The notes below the pieces were generated by a model. That model worked only from the letters and a program-made list of their open reading frames with translations, was not told the DNA's origin and made no database searches. Position numbers and translations under genes: made by a program. Below are positions 18,386 to 26,227 of a DNA stretch of 64,000 nucleotides, piece after piece. This DNA comes from Paraburkholderia phenazinium (GTDB lineage Bacteria > Pseudomonadota > Gammaproteobacteria > Burkholderiales > Burkholderiaceae): contig NZ_FSRM01000001.1 in assembly GCF_900141745.1 (NCBI RefSeq), positions 2,666,001 to 2,730,000 of the forward strand. Reading direction: 5' to 3'. Position 1 is the stretch's first letter. The number at the start of each line of letters is the position of its first letter.

Positions 18386-19666
18386 ATGAGACGAGGCATG
18401 CTTGCCGCCCTGGTGGCGGCCCTCGCCTGCGCCTGTACCAAGGAGAACCCATTGGCTTCACTACCCAGCATGAGCGCCGTGCGCGCGAATCTCGCCTTTA
18501 CCTGCGTACACGAGGACGACCACTTGCCGCCGCTCGATCCCGATGCGGACCAGCTGTTCAGATACGGCCGCTGGCTGCAGAAGCAGGATGGCCCGAAGGA
18601 CTTCAGCGATATCGCGCGGTATTACCGGATCGCGGCGGCCCACGATCACTACAAGGCCAATACCAACCTTCAGGCGCTGGTATCGACGGGGCTGGCTGAT
18701 TCGCCGGATGCACCGAAAGAGACGATCGACCTGGCAGTGCAACTGGTCAAACAGGGCGTGCCGGGTGGCTACTACGACATCGCGCACTACCTCGAACTCG
18801 GGTACGGGCTGAAGCAGGATAGCGTGACGGCCTTGCGCTATTTCCGCAAGGCGGCGGACCTGGGCAGTCCGGACGCGCAGTATTACCTCGCGGAGAAACT
18901 GTTCCCGGTTGACGCCGCACCTGAGGTTGCGCTGCAGATGTACCGGTGCTCAGCGGATCAGGGGCATGGCAAGGCCGCGACCTCCCTGGCTATTGGTCGT
19001 ATGGACGACGAGGTCTACACAGAAGCACTCAAGGCTTTCCAGCAGGGCGTCATGGCGGGAAGCCGCCAGGCCGCATCGTTTCTTGAAAATGGCTTTGCGG
19101 TAACTCCAGAAAACCGGGTGCTGTATTACCTTGCTGTCCCGAACGATCCCGAACGCTCGCGCCGCTACAAAATGATCGGCAAATTCCTCGACAGGAACGA
19201 AGGTCTGAACCCGAAAGTCCCCGACGCTGACCAGATCGTGCCACTGCCGCCGGCGAAACTACCGTCGTGGGACGGCACGTTCCAGTGGGAGAAGGAACAG
19301 GCCGCAGCCGTGGCGCCGCAGAAGCCGTCCGATGCGCTGGTTGAAAGGCTGGCCCGCGAGAAGAGCCTCGACCCGGCGACAGGGCTTCGGGTCAGGACCG
19401 CGCACGAAAAGGAACTGGAGAGCCGCGTGCCGCTGGGCACGCTCGTTCGCCCCGGCGAAGTCTGCCCGCAGGACGGCGTGTGGTGTGTCCGGGGATTTGC
19501 TTCGGTCAGCTACGACGCGACGCGTCGTTTCAGGAAAGGCGAAACGATGCCGCCACTCGCCCTGAAGGATCCCCGTCTCATTCCTGGCCTGGACTGGCTA
19601 CTCGGTATGCGCGTCTACCGCACCAATGAGGAATGGAGTCTCAAGGCATACGTCGACGAGGCATAA
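18386..19666 (+). CDS. Sel1-like lipoprotein, cognate immunity protein of the phospholipase effector
   Basis: A 426-aa exported protein. The start MRRGMLAALVAALACAC is a lipoprotein-type signal with cysteines at 15 and 17, so the protein should be anchored in the periplasm, where Tle5-type toxins must be blocked. Sel1/TPR-like repeats occupy about residues 100-215 (AVQLVKQGVPGGYYDIAHYL, SVTALRYFRKAADLGSPDAQ). The C-terminal part carries a conserved CPQDGVWC patch. It follows the effector by 3 bp, with GAGGA overlapping the effector's last codons. A second complete paralogue is at 20428 and a fragment at 19733. The immunity role is inferred from position and from Tli5 families. Confidence 0.85.
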   Translation: MRRGMLAALVAALACACTKENPLASLPSMSAVRANLAFTCVHEDDHLPPLDPDADQLFRYGRWLQKQDGPKDFSDIARYYRIAAAHDHYKANTNLQALVSTGLADSPDAPKETIDLAVQLVKQGVPGGYYDIAHYLELGYGLKQDSVTALRYFRKAADLGSPDAQYYLAEKLFPVDAAPEVALQMYRCSADQGHGKAATSLAIGRMDDEVYTEALKAFQQGVMAGSRQAASFLENGFAVTPENRVLYYLAVPNDPERSRRYKMIGKFLDRNEGLNPKVPDADQIVPLPPAKLPSWDGTFQWEKEQAAAVAPQKPSDALVERLAREKSLDPATGLRVRTAHEKELESRVPLGTLVRPGEVCPQDGVWCVRGFASVSYDATRRFRKGETMPPLALKDPRLIPGLDWLLGMRVYRTNEEWSLKAYVDEA

Positions 19667-19732
19667 AGGCGTGAGTCCGGGCGAACATGCGCCGCCCGCT
19701 ATTTCATCATCGGGCGGCGCTGACGCGCCGGA

Positions 19733-19892
19733 TAGCCTCGAGGCAACGCGCCGTTTCAGCAAGGGCGAAACGATGCCGCACCTCGTCATGGACAATCCCC
19801 GTCTCATTCGGGGACTGGACTGGTTGCCTGGCATGCGCACCTGCACGTCCGATAGGGCATGGGCCCTAGCGGCTTACCTTGATCTGGCGTAG
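19733..19892 (+). pseudogene. C-terminal fragment of a third immunity gene
   Basis: The translated segment (LEATRRFSKGETMPHLV, then NPRLIRGLDWLPGMRT and a final AYLDLA) matches the last ~50 residues of the immunity protein at 18386 (DATRRFRKGETMPPLA, DPRLIPGLDWLLGMRV). It lacks everything upstream and any start signal of its own. A perfect 10-bp hairpin (19689-19698 with 19711-19720) separates it from the complete gene. It is a relic of a duplicated effector-immunity unit. Confidence 0.8.
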
Positions 19893-19958
19893 GACATCGG
19901 GCTCGTCCAATGTCAGTGGAAACTTTTCGCGTCCGCGAATAAACGGGAGGAATTGAAA

Positions 19959-20267
19959 ATGATGGCAATGATCCATGCGCCGATCTGGATGCAAGACCTG
20001 GTCACTTTCCTCTTTAGTATGGAAGGCTGTGTACTGCTGGCCTTTATTGCATCGATCCTGCTCGGGCCCCGCCGGTTCAGGGCCAACTCGTGCCGGCTCG
20101 CGTCGGCGCTGGGCGGCGGGGCCTTGGCGGGTGGCCTGGTCGCGTTCGACGGGCTTGGCTTACCAGTGCTCGTGGCTGTGGCGATAGGCGGAGCGGTGGC
20201 CGTCCCCTTGCTTCTGAGCGCGCGGGTGCACCGGTTCTGGTGCTGGGCCTTTGCTCGCCGTGCATAG
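19959..20267 (+). CDS. small membrane protein of unknown function
   Basis: A 102-aa protein with one hydrophobic segment near residues 11-31 (VTFLFSMEGCVLLAFIASIL), then a short basic loop (GPRRFRANSCR) and two more hydrophobic stretches rich in Gly and Ala, ending in basic residues. This suggests two to three membrane helices. ATG at 19959 is preferred because GGGAGG (19945-19950) lies 8 bases upstream; the TTG at 19953 is too close. It lies inside the decayed effector-immunity array. I do not recognise the family. It could be an accessory protection gene or a passenger. Confidence 0.65.
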   Translation: MMAMIHAPIWMQDLVTFLFSMEGCVLLAFIASILLGPRRFRANSCRLASALGGGALAGGLVAFDGLGLPVLVAVAIGGAVAVPLLLSARVHRFWCWAFARRA

Positions 20268-20294
20268 GACAGAAGGACAGAAAGGCAGTCGGTG

Positions 20295-20427
20295 CGGCGC
20301 TTACGTATCAGCAATGGAGCCGGATCATTTCAGGAAACACCAGATACCTGGGTAGTAAGCCACCCCGTCGGCGTTCCTTGCGGATTTCCTGCGCACTTCT
20401 CTCAAACGCGCTTACGAGGATTGACCC
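20295..20427 (+). pseudogene. 3' remnant of a duplicated phospholipase effector gene
   Basis: The frame reads TYQQWSRIISGNTRYLG and aligns with AYLKWSDIISRNTKRQS at the C-terminus of the effector ending at 18382. DNA similarity continues through the effector stop into the start of the following immunity gene: GAGGATTGACCCATGAGACG here against GAGGATTGAACCATGAGACG at 18373-18392. Only the last ~40 codons remain. This shows that the second immunity gene arrived with an effector that was later lost. Confidence 0.8.
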
Positions 20428-21705
20428 ATGAGACGAGGCATTCTTGTCGCCCTGCTGGCGAGTCTTGTCTGTGCCTGTACCAAGGTGAACCCTTTGTCTT
20501 CGCTGCCTGACCTGAGCGCCGTGCGCGCGAATCTCGCCTTTACCTGCGTGCATGAGGCCGACCATCTGCCGCCGCTCGATCCCGATGCGGACCAGCTGTT
20601 CAGATACGGCCGCTGGCTGCAGAAGCAGGATGGCCCGAAGGACTTCGACGATATCGCGCGGTATTACCGGATCGCGGCGGCCCACGATCACTACAAGGCC
20701 AATACCAACCTTCAGGCGCTGGTGTCGACGGGGCTGGCTAATTCGCCGGATGCACCGAAAGAGACGATAGACCTGGCAGTGCAACTGGTCAAACAGGGCG
20801 TGCCGGCCGGCTACTACGACATCGCGCATTACCTCGAACTCGGCTACGGGCTGAAGCAGGATAGCGTGACGGCCTTGCGCTATTTCCGCAAGGCGGCGGA
20901 TCTGGGCAGTCCGGACGCGCAGTATTACCTCGCGGAGAAACTGGATCCGATTGACGCCGCACCTGAGGTTGCGCTGCAGATGTACCGGTGCTCAGCAGAC
21001 CAGGGGCATGGCAAGGCTGCGACCTCCCTGGCGATTGGTCGTGCGGTAGACAAGTTCTACGCCGAAGCAGTCAGGGCTTTCCAGCAGGGCGTCATGGCGG
21101 GAAACAGTCAGGCCGCGTTTTCTCTGGAAAATGGCTTCGCGGTAACGCCGGAAAATAGAGATATGTTTTATTTCGATGTCCAGAACGATCCCGAACGCTC
21201 GCGCCGCTACAAAATGATCGGCAAATTCCTCGACCGCAACGAAGGCCTGAACCCGAAAGTCCCCGACGTCGACCAGATCGTGCCACTGCCGCCGGCACCG
21301 CTACCGCCGTGGGACGGCACGTTCCAGTGGGAGAAGGAACAGGCCGCAGCCGTGCCGCCGCAGAAACCCTCCGATGCGCTGGTTGAAAAGCTGGCCCGCG
21401 AGAAGAACCTCGACGCTGCGACGGGGCTTCCCGTGGCACCCGTCAAAAGTGCGAAGGCTGAGCGCGTGCCGTTGGGCACGCTTGTCAGCCGAGGCAATGT
21501 TTGTCCGCAGGACGGCGTCTGGTGTGCGGAGGCATTCGATATGTATAGCCTCGAGACTATGCGCCGTTTCAAGAAAGACGAGACGATGCCGCAACCCGCC
21601 CTTAACGATCCTCCGTCCACCCCTGCCGTGAACTGGCTCCCAGACATGCGCGTACATCGTACCGATGCGCAATGGATCCGCAAGGCTTACATCCACGATG
21701 CTTAG
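20428..21705 (+). CDS. second Sel1-like lipoprotein immunity protein (orphan paralogue)
   Basis: A 425-aa paralogue of the immunity protein at 18386, close to identical over most of residues 30-190. Differences cluster in the signal peptide (MRRGILVALLASLVCAC), in short patches near residues 190-245 (DPIDAAP for FPVDAAP, AVDKFYAEAVRAF for MDDEVYTEALKAF, DMFYFDVQ for VLYYLAVP) and in the C-terminal 90 residues. The CPQDGVWC motif is kept. It has no effector gene of its own, only fragments on both sides. It probably protects against a related phospholipase from other strains. Confidence 0.83.
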   Translation: MRRGILVALLASLVCACTKVNPLSSLPDLSAVRANLAFTCVHEADHLPPLDPDADQLFRYGRWLQKQDGPKDFDDIARYYRIAAAHDHYKANTNLQALVSTGLANSPDAPKETIDLAVQLVKQGVPAGYYDIAHYLELGYGLKQDSVTALRYFRKAADLGSPDAQYYLAEKLDPIDAAPEVALQMYRCSADQGHGKAATSLAIGRAVDKFYAEAVRAFQQGVMAGNSQAAFSLENGFAVTPENRDMFYFDVQNDPERSRRYKMIGKFLDRNEGLNPKVPDVDQIVPLPPAPLPPWDGTFQWEKEQAAAVPPQKPSDALVEKLAREKNLDAATGLPVAPVKSAKAERVPLGTLVSRGNVCPQDGVWCAEAFDMYSLETMRRFKKDETMPQPALNDPPSTPAVNWLPDMRVHRTDAQWIRKAYIHDA

Positions 21706-21706
21706 C

Positions 21707-21818
21707 GCACAGCACGCGTGACGCGTACCAGGGCACGGACAACCACACCTGGCTGCGGCTGGCACCGCGGACGGGGCGCGACGGCCTGCATCCCCGGCAT
21801 GACAGGTCCGCCAAGACC
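21707..21818 (+). pseudogene. internal fragment of another phospholipase effector gene
   Basis: The translation HSTRDAYQGTDNHTWLRLAP followed by RTGRDGLHPRHDRSAK aligns with HNTLDEYWDRDDHTWLRQAP / RMGRNGLHPRQDMSAK, effector residues about 261-297, just after the first catalytic HKD motif. Neither the catalytic motif nor the rest of the gene is present. It begins within 2 bp of the stop of the second immunity gene. The frame stays open into the downstream telA-like gene by chance, without a start signal. Confidence 0.8.
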
Positions 21819-21956
21819 CCGCGCGACCGGCGATTTATTGCACAACAGCCTGTTCTCGACAGACCGGTTCAGGTTTATGCTGTTGGGCCATCGGGGACGT
21901 TATTTGCCTCTTTATGCGCTTCTTCATTCGCCACCCTAATTACCGTCCGGCTTCCC

Positions 21957-23240
21957 ATGAGCGATCCCAATTCAAAAGATCCGTCCAGACCCACCGAGCA
22001 GCCGCTGGATCTGGCGGCCTTCCTGAACGCAGCAGACGAGCCCGCTGAAGCCGGTGCATTGCAGGTCACGCCCGGGCCCGCTACAGCCACTTCCAATCTT
22101 CCCGTCGAGGTGCTGACGCCGATGGCGCCCGCAGAGCGGCTGGTCGACCTCTCCTCGCTGGCGCCGGAACAACGTGCCATCGCCCAGACACTGGCCGACG
22201 GCATCCGCTTCGACGACACCACGACCACGCTGAGCTTCGTCGACACGGCCTTGCAGCCGCTCGCGCTCGCGTCACGTCGCCTGCTCGCCGATACCACCGT
22301 GGGTGAAGCGGGCGAGATCGGTCGCATTGCTGCCGCTGTGATCGACGGCATCAAGATCCTGCGTATCGAGGAGCTTCAGGAAGAGGCGCGTGAAGTTGCG
22401 CCCAAAGCCGTCGGCTTCCTCAGCAAGCTGGGGCGCCTGGGCAAGGTGGCGCACAGCGCGGCCAAAACGTTCCAGGAGAACCGCAAGCAGTTTCTCGGTC
22501 TGATGGACGCGGAGGAGGCCCGCGCACGGCGCGCCAAGGCTGATCTGATGATCACGATTCAACAGCTCGACGAACAGTCGAAAGCAGTGCGGCAGGGTGT
22601 CAGCAGTCTGTCTATCGGCATTGCCGCGATGCAACTGGCATTGGAGCGTGGCGTCAGCGAAGCGGAACAGCTGCGCCAGGTGGCCTTGCGCACCAATACG
22701 GCAGGCGACGCCGCCATCGCCATGGACTACCGCAACACGCTGGGCAATTTCCGCGGCAGGATCAGCGATCTTCGCGAAGCGATGATTTCCGCGGCGACGC
22801 TGATTCCGTTGATTGCGTCCAACCGCAAGGCGGCCGAGACGCGAGTGAGCAAGCTCACGACCGGCATCATGGTGACGATTCCGCGCCTGATGGCCGTGGC
22901 GGCGCAGGCCGTGGTGCAGGCCGACACGCGTCGCGCTGGTGAAGAAAGCGAAAAGCTCGACGAGGCGGCCCGCCGGATCACCGAGCTCGCGGTGCAGGGC
23001 GCACATGATGCGGCGGTCGATGCCGCGCACAGCCTGGGCGGCGACCCGCGCAACCTGGAATCGTTGGCGGCAGCGGCAACCCAGTCGATCGAAACGATGA
23101 AAGAAGTGCTCGCGATCGAGCAGCAGGTTCTCGCGCAAGATCGCGAGCGCGAGCAAAAGCTGATCGAAGTGCGTAACAAGCTCGTAGAAGGCATGCGCGG
23201 GGTGCAGGCCCAGGCGCTCGCCGCGCCGCCGGGAGCGTGA
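21957..23240 (+). CDS. TelA-like toxic anion resistance protein
   Basis: A 427-aa, largely alpha-helical cytoplasmic protein matching the TelA/KlaA family (tellurite or toxic anion resistance, also linked to envelope stress). After a low-complexity N-terminus, long amphipathic helices carry ENRKQFLGLMDAEEARARRA, IQQLDEQSKAVRQGV and FRGRISDLREAM, typical of the family. ATG at 21957 is where family similarity begins; the longer upstream frame only runs through the effector fragment. It heads a four-gene set (21957-25443) with YbjQ-domain proteins. The mechanism of the family is not settled. Confidence 0.82.
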   Translation: MSDPNSKDPSRPTEQPLDLAAFLNAADEPAEAGALQVTPGPATATSNLPVEVLTPMAPAERLVDLSSLAPEQRAIAQTLADGIRFDDTTTTLSFVDTALQPLALASRRLLADTTVGEAGEIGRIAAAVIDGIKILRIEELQEEAREVAPKAVGFLSKLGRLGKVAHSAAKTFQENRKQFLGLMDAEEARARRAKADLMITIQQLDEQSKAVRQGVSSLSIGIAAMQLALERGVSEAEQLRQVALRTNTAGDAAIAMDYRNTLGNFRGRISDLREAMISAATLIPLIASNRKAAETRVSKLTTGIMVTIPRLMAVAAQAVVQADTRRAGEESEKLDEAARRITELAVQGAHDAAVDAAHSLGGDPRNLESLAAAATQSIETMKEVLAIEQQVLAQDREREQKLIEVRNKLVEGMRGVQAQALAAPPGA

Positions 23241-23241
23241 C

Positions 23242-23664
23242 GTGTCCGAATCCAGATCCGACCTTGACGGCGGCCTCGCCGCGGGCTCGTCGCCCTTGAG
23301 CTTCGACCTTGCTGCCGCATGGCTGCGCCACGCCGAAGCCGATCGCGCCGGCTTCCTCTCGCGCTTCGCGTTGATTATCTCCGAGGCGTTGCCGAACCAT
23401 TCGCAGGTTCATCGCGTCCGGCACGGTTTGTTTCGGAAAACTGAGGAAATTGTCGGCGTCTCAGTGGCGTTCGACAACGAGACCTATACCATGCGCCTCA
23501 GAGACGGCCAGCACCTCGCGACCGAGATCGAAAAGAAGGTCAAAGGGGTTGTGCTGTCGACCCGCGAAATCGATCCTCACACGTGGATGGCTGGCTTGAT
23601 GACGCAGGTACACGAACGCACCGAGAAGGCGCGCGCAATGGCCGAGCTGCTGGCCGCACTCTGA
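23242..23664 (+). CDS. conserved hypothetical protein of the telA operon
   Basis: A 140-aa soluble protein starting at GTG 23242, one base after the telA stop, with GGGAG about 6 bases before it, so translation is probably coupled. No signal peptide or membrane segment is seen. The centre (QVHRVRHGLFRKTEEIVGVS, VAFDNETYTMRLRDGQHLAT) suggests a mixed beta fold and the C-terminus (HERTEKARAMAELLAAL) is helical. I do not recognise the family. It may act with TelA and the YbjQ-like proteins downstream. Confidence 0.72.
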   Translation: MSESRSDLDGGLAAGSSPLSFDLAAAWLRHAEADRAGFLSRFALIISEALPNHSQVHRVRHGLFRKTEEIVGVSVAFDNETYTMRLRDGQHLATEIEKKVKGVVLSTREIDPHTWMAGLMTQVHERTEKARAMAELLAAL

Positions 23665-23694
23665 TCCACTCGAACAATTACGCAGGAGATGCCG

Positions 23695-24579
23695 ATGGGT
23701 TGGCTGACTTCGCTGTTTGGTTCCAGCAATAGCTCCAATACGCCGCGCGGCCCGGCGCCGGATTTCTTCGACGCTGACGGCGTGCCGAACATGGTGCACC
23801 AGCGTCTCGCGGATTCGAAAAGCGGCACGCTACCGTGGGTATCCACCCTGACCGCGCCAGAGATGGCCTTGGCACGCAGCCATGGCCTGAGAATGCTCGC
23901 GCCGATCGCGGCAACGTGCTGGATGCACTACGGATTTTCGTGGACGGAAGGGCACGCGCAGGGTTGGCGCACTGCCATCAAGCGCCTGCAGGCGGAAGCA
24001 GTTGCGCTGGGCGCCAACGCGGTGATCGACGTCAGGATGGTGACCGTCGACCTGTACCTTGAAAACAGCATGGATTACTCGCTGGTCGGCACGGCGGTGC
24101 GTATCGAAGGCTTGTCGCCGAGCACCGAGCCCGTCATCTCGACCGTACCGGCGCTGGAATTCATGCAGTTGCTGGAGGCGGGCATCATCCCGGTGGGCCT
24201 TGCCGTCGGCGCGCGTTTCGAGTGGAGCAACGGTCCGCTCGACACCGGTGGCGGCTGGTGGGGCAACCAGCCTTTGCTGCAGACCACGGCGTTCTGGGAG
24301 CGGATCCGCCGCCACGCTCACGCCGATTTTCGCGCAGACGCGGCTCGCCAGGGTTCGGGCGTGCTTGCGCAACTGCAGTTTAGCCAGCTGATCCGTCTGG
24401 AAAGCGAGTCGAGGAGTAACCCGCTGCTGGGCCGGCACATTGTGATGGGCACGGTGGTCGATTGCCCGCGCGGCGTTCCCGTACCTCACGAAATCGAATT
24501 CGTGCTCGACTTGAGCGACAAGCGCGACAACCTGCGTTCCACTTCCGAGCACCACAACGCCTATAGTGACGGTATCTGA
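23695..24579 (+). CDS. YbjQ-like (putative heavy-metal-binding fold) protein
   Basis: A 294-aa protein with at least one YbjQ/UPF0145-type domain: the stretch AIKRLQAEAVALGANAVIDVRMV followed by YSLVGTAVRIEG matches the RMEAEAxxLGADAVVGVR...GTAV pattern of the family. A second half (VPALEFMQLLEAGIIPVGLAVG onwards) resembles the N-terminal part of another copy. ATG at 23695 is chosen because AGGAG (23684-23688) is 6 bases upstream; the ATG at 23689 directly abuts it. It is placed between the 140-aa protein and a tandem YbjQ protein. The metal-binding role of the family is only putative. Confidence 0.72.
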   Translation: MGWLTSLFGSSNSSNTPRGPAPDFFDADGVPNMVHQRLADSKSGTLPWVSTLTAPEMALARSHGLRMLAPIAATCWMHYGFSWTEGHAQGWRTAIKRLQAEAVALGANAVIDVRMVTVDLYLENSMDYSLVGTAVRIEGLSPSTEPVISTVPALEFMQLLEAGIIPVGLAVGARFEWSNGPLDTGGGWWGNQPLLQTTAFWERIRRHAHADFRADAARQGSGVLAQLQFSQLIRLESESRSNPLLGRHIVMGTVVDCPRGVPVPHEIEFVLDLSDKRDNLRSTSEHHNAYSDGI

Positions 24580-24603
24580 ACCTTCTTCTCCTCAGGGAAA
24601 AAC

Positions 24604-25443
24604 ATGCCTGAAAACACGATGCAAGACGTCACCGCCCAGCTTCCCGCGAACGCCAAGGCGCGCCTTCAGGGGCTGCGCAGCGCGGCCCATCCGACCTCGG
24701 TGTTCACCTCCGACCTGTCGGTCAACGAGTTCCTGCTGGTTCGCAAGGCCGGCTTCGAGCCGATCGGCCTGTGCGTGGGCAGCAGCATCTATCACGTCGG
24801 GATCCAGTACGGCTCGTGGAACAAGAACCAGGAGCTGGAGGTGCTGTCCCAGGCGATGTACCACGCTCGCGAGCTGGCGATGTCGCGCATGCGTGAGGAA
24901 GCCCGCGGCATGGGCGCAGACGGCATTGTGGGCGTGCGCCTCGAGATCAAGCATGTCGAGTGGGATGCGGACATCCTGGAGTTCGTGGCGATCGGCACAG
25001 GCGTCGTCCACAATCACGACACCAAAGGCTTTCGCGCTCACGACGGCGGTCCGTTCACCTCGGACCTGTCAGGTCAGGACTTCTACACGCTGCTGAATTC
25101 CGGCTACCGGCCCATCGAGCTCGTCATGGGCAGTTGCGTGTATCACGTCGCGCATCGCGGCATGCTGAAAGCGTTCAACCAGGCCGGCCGCAACGTCGAA
25201 CTGGAGCAGTTCACCCAGGCTATTTACAGCGCACGCGAACTGGCGATCGAGCGCATGCAGATCGAAGCGCAAACTGCCAAGGCCGAAGGGGTGATTGGCA
25301 CGATGATCCACGAGAAGTCGTATCGCTGGGAGAGCCATGTGATCGAGTTCTTCGCCATCGGAACGGCTGTGGCGCCGTTAAATGTGGAAATCGATGCAAA
25401 GGATATTCCTGCGCCCACGCTTGTGCTGTCAGTGAATGACTGA
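24604..25443 (+). CDS. tandem YbjQ-domain protein
   Basis: A 279-aa protein made of two repeats of one module, at about residues 35-140 and 150-265. Each repeat has a TSDLS start, an F/Y-rich strand ending in GxCVYHV or GSSIYHVG, a helix (QAMYHARELAMSRMREEARG and QAIYSARELAIERMQIEAQT), a G-V-I/V-G strand and a final IEFFAIGTAV or LEFVAIGTGV strand. This is the YbjQ/UPF0145 fold, which assembles as pentamers in other bacteria. It is the last gene of the telA set. Function is unproven. Confidence 0.78.
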   Translation: MPENTMQDVTAQLPANAKARLQGLRSAAHPTSVFTSDLSVNEFLLVRKAGFEPIGLCVGSSIYHVGIQYGSWNKNQELEVLSQAMYHARELAMSRMREEARGMGADGIVGVRLEIKHVEWDADILEFVAIGTGVVHNHDTKGFRAHDGGPFTSDLSGQDFYTLLNSGYRPIELVMGSCVYHVAHRGMLKAFNQAGRNVELEQFTQAIYSARELAIERMQIEAQTAKAEGVIGTMIHEKSYRWESHVIEFFAIGTAVAPLNVEIDAKDIPAPTLVLSVND

Positions 25444-25627
25444 TGGGGAATGTGACGTTTGCATGAAGCAATCTTCATGGTGATGAGTCCGCGTTTACGC
25501 GGCACCGGGCTATTCTGAAGACATCGGGCAATCGTGGATGGACGAGTCGAAGCATCTGGATCGTTAAGACTCCTCTATCAATCGGGAAGCCTGAATCTTT
25601 TAATAGTCCGTCTTGTCCGGAGGCACC

Positions 25628-25927
25628 ATGAAACTGCATCTTCATGCCATCGCATCCACCATTCTGATGACCGCAAGCGTCGCTGCAATGGCGGCACCCA
25701 CACTCACGCCGCAGGAATGCAACGATTATCCGTTCGTGCAACCGGCGGGTGATCTCACCCACGCGCAAGTCATGCAGAACCTCAAGGAACTCGAGGACGT
25801 CGGCTATCGGCCCGCCCCGGCCGATCCGTACTATCCACGCAGAATCGAGCGGGCAGAGAAGAAGCTGCAGGTCGAATACCGTCGCGATTGCATGCACGGT
25901 AACCGTAGTGGCAACATCAACGGTTGA
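25628..25927 (+). CDS. DUF4148 secretory protein
   Basis: A 99-aa exported protein. Residues 1-23 are a signal peptide (ending AAMAAP). The mature part has the DUF4148 pattern: LTHAQVMQNLKELEDVGYRP, then DPYYPRRIERAEKKL. ATG at 25628 follows GGAGG. The family is common and often multi-copy in Burkholderia relatives; its function is unknown. The gene ends at a perfect inverted repeat that probably terminates it and the facing small lipoprotein gene. Confidence 0.8.
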   Translation: MKLHLHAIASTILMTASVAAMAAPTLTPQECNDYPFVQPAGDLTHAQVMQNLKELEDVGYRPAPADPYYPRRIERAEKKLQVEYRRDCMHGNRSGNING

Positions 25928-25928
25928 T

Positions 25929-25967
25929 GCGACGCATAGGGCCGCGCTACGCGGCCCTATGCGTCGC
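25929..25967. terminator. perfect 17-bp inverted repeat between convergent genes
   Basis: Arms 25929-25945 and 25951-25967 pair perfectly over 17 bp with a 5-base loop (GCTAC). The repeat starts 1 bp after the DUF4148 stop and ends 11 bp before the stop of the minus-strand lipoprotein gene. It has no T-run on either side, so it is a probable bidirectional, Rho-assisted or RNA-stabilising terminator. Confidence 0.65.
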
Positions 25968-25978
25968 CTGCAAGCCGT

Positions 25979-26137
25979 CTATGAGCCAAAGAACGGCTGG
26001 CAGAAGTCGGGTGGTCCCATGCAGTCGCCGGGTCCGTTAGGCGATGGATGCAGCGATGCGCATCCGCACAGCGTCGCGCCAGCCGCGACAAAAACAGCTA
26101 GCCGCACGATCTTGATGGTCAAGCTTCGTAGTTTCAT
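25979..26137 (-). CDS. small lipoprotein, 52 aa
   Basis: The frame encodes MKLRSLTIKIVRLAVFVAAG followed by ATLCGCASLH and a Pro/Gly/Cys-rich tail ending CQPFFGS. A basic N-terminus, hydrophobic core and LCGC lipobox make it a probable lipoprotein with a mature part of about 27 residues containing two further cysteines. A weak GGCGGAA lies before the ATG. It faces the DUF4148 gene across a perfect hairpin. I do not recognise a family. Confidence 0.6.
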   Translation of the reverse strand: MKLRSLTIKIVRLAVFVAAGATLCGCASLHPSPNGPGDCMGPPDFCQPFFGS

Positions 26138-26227
26138 GGTTCCGCCAGTTTTACAGAGAGGTGCGCGCGCACCGGCCCACCCGTTGGATGCAGCGCGATG
26201 CGTAACCGCGAGAGGACATCAGCGTCG

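Noticed and set aside
21672..23240. A single 522-aa fusion of an effector fragment to TelA
   Set aside because: The frame is open, but no ribosome-binding site precedes it, the first codons lie inside the immunity gene, and TelA similarity starts at 21957.
25929..25967. Perfect inverted repeat considered as a mobile-element end
   Set aside because: Its position between two convergent stop codons, the 5-base loop and the absence of a transposase or a second copy fit a terminator.
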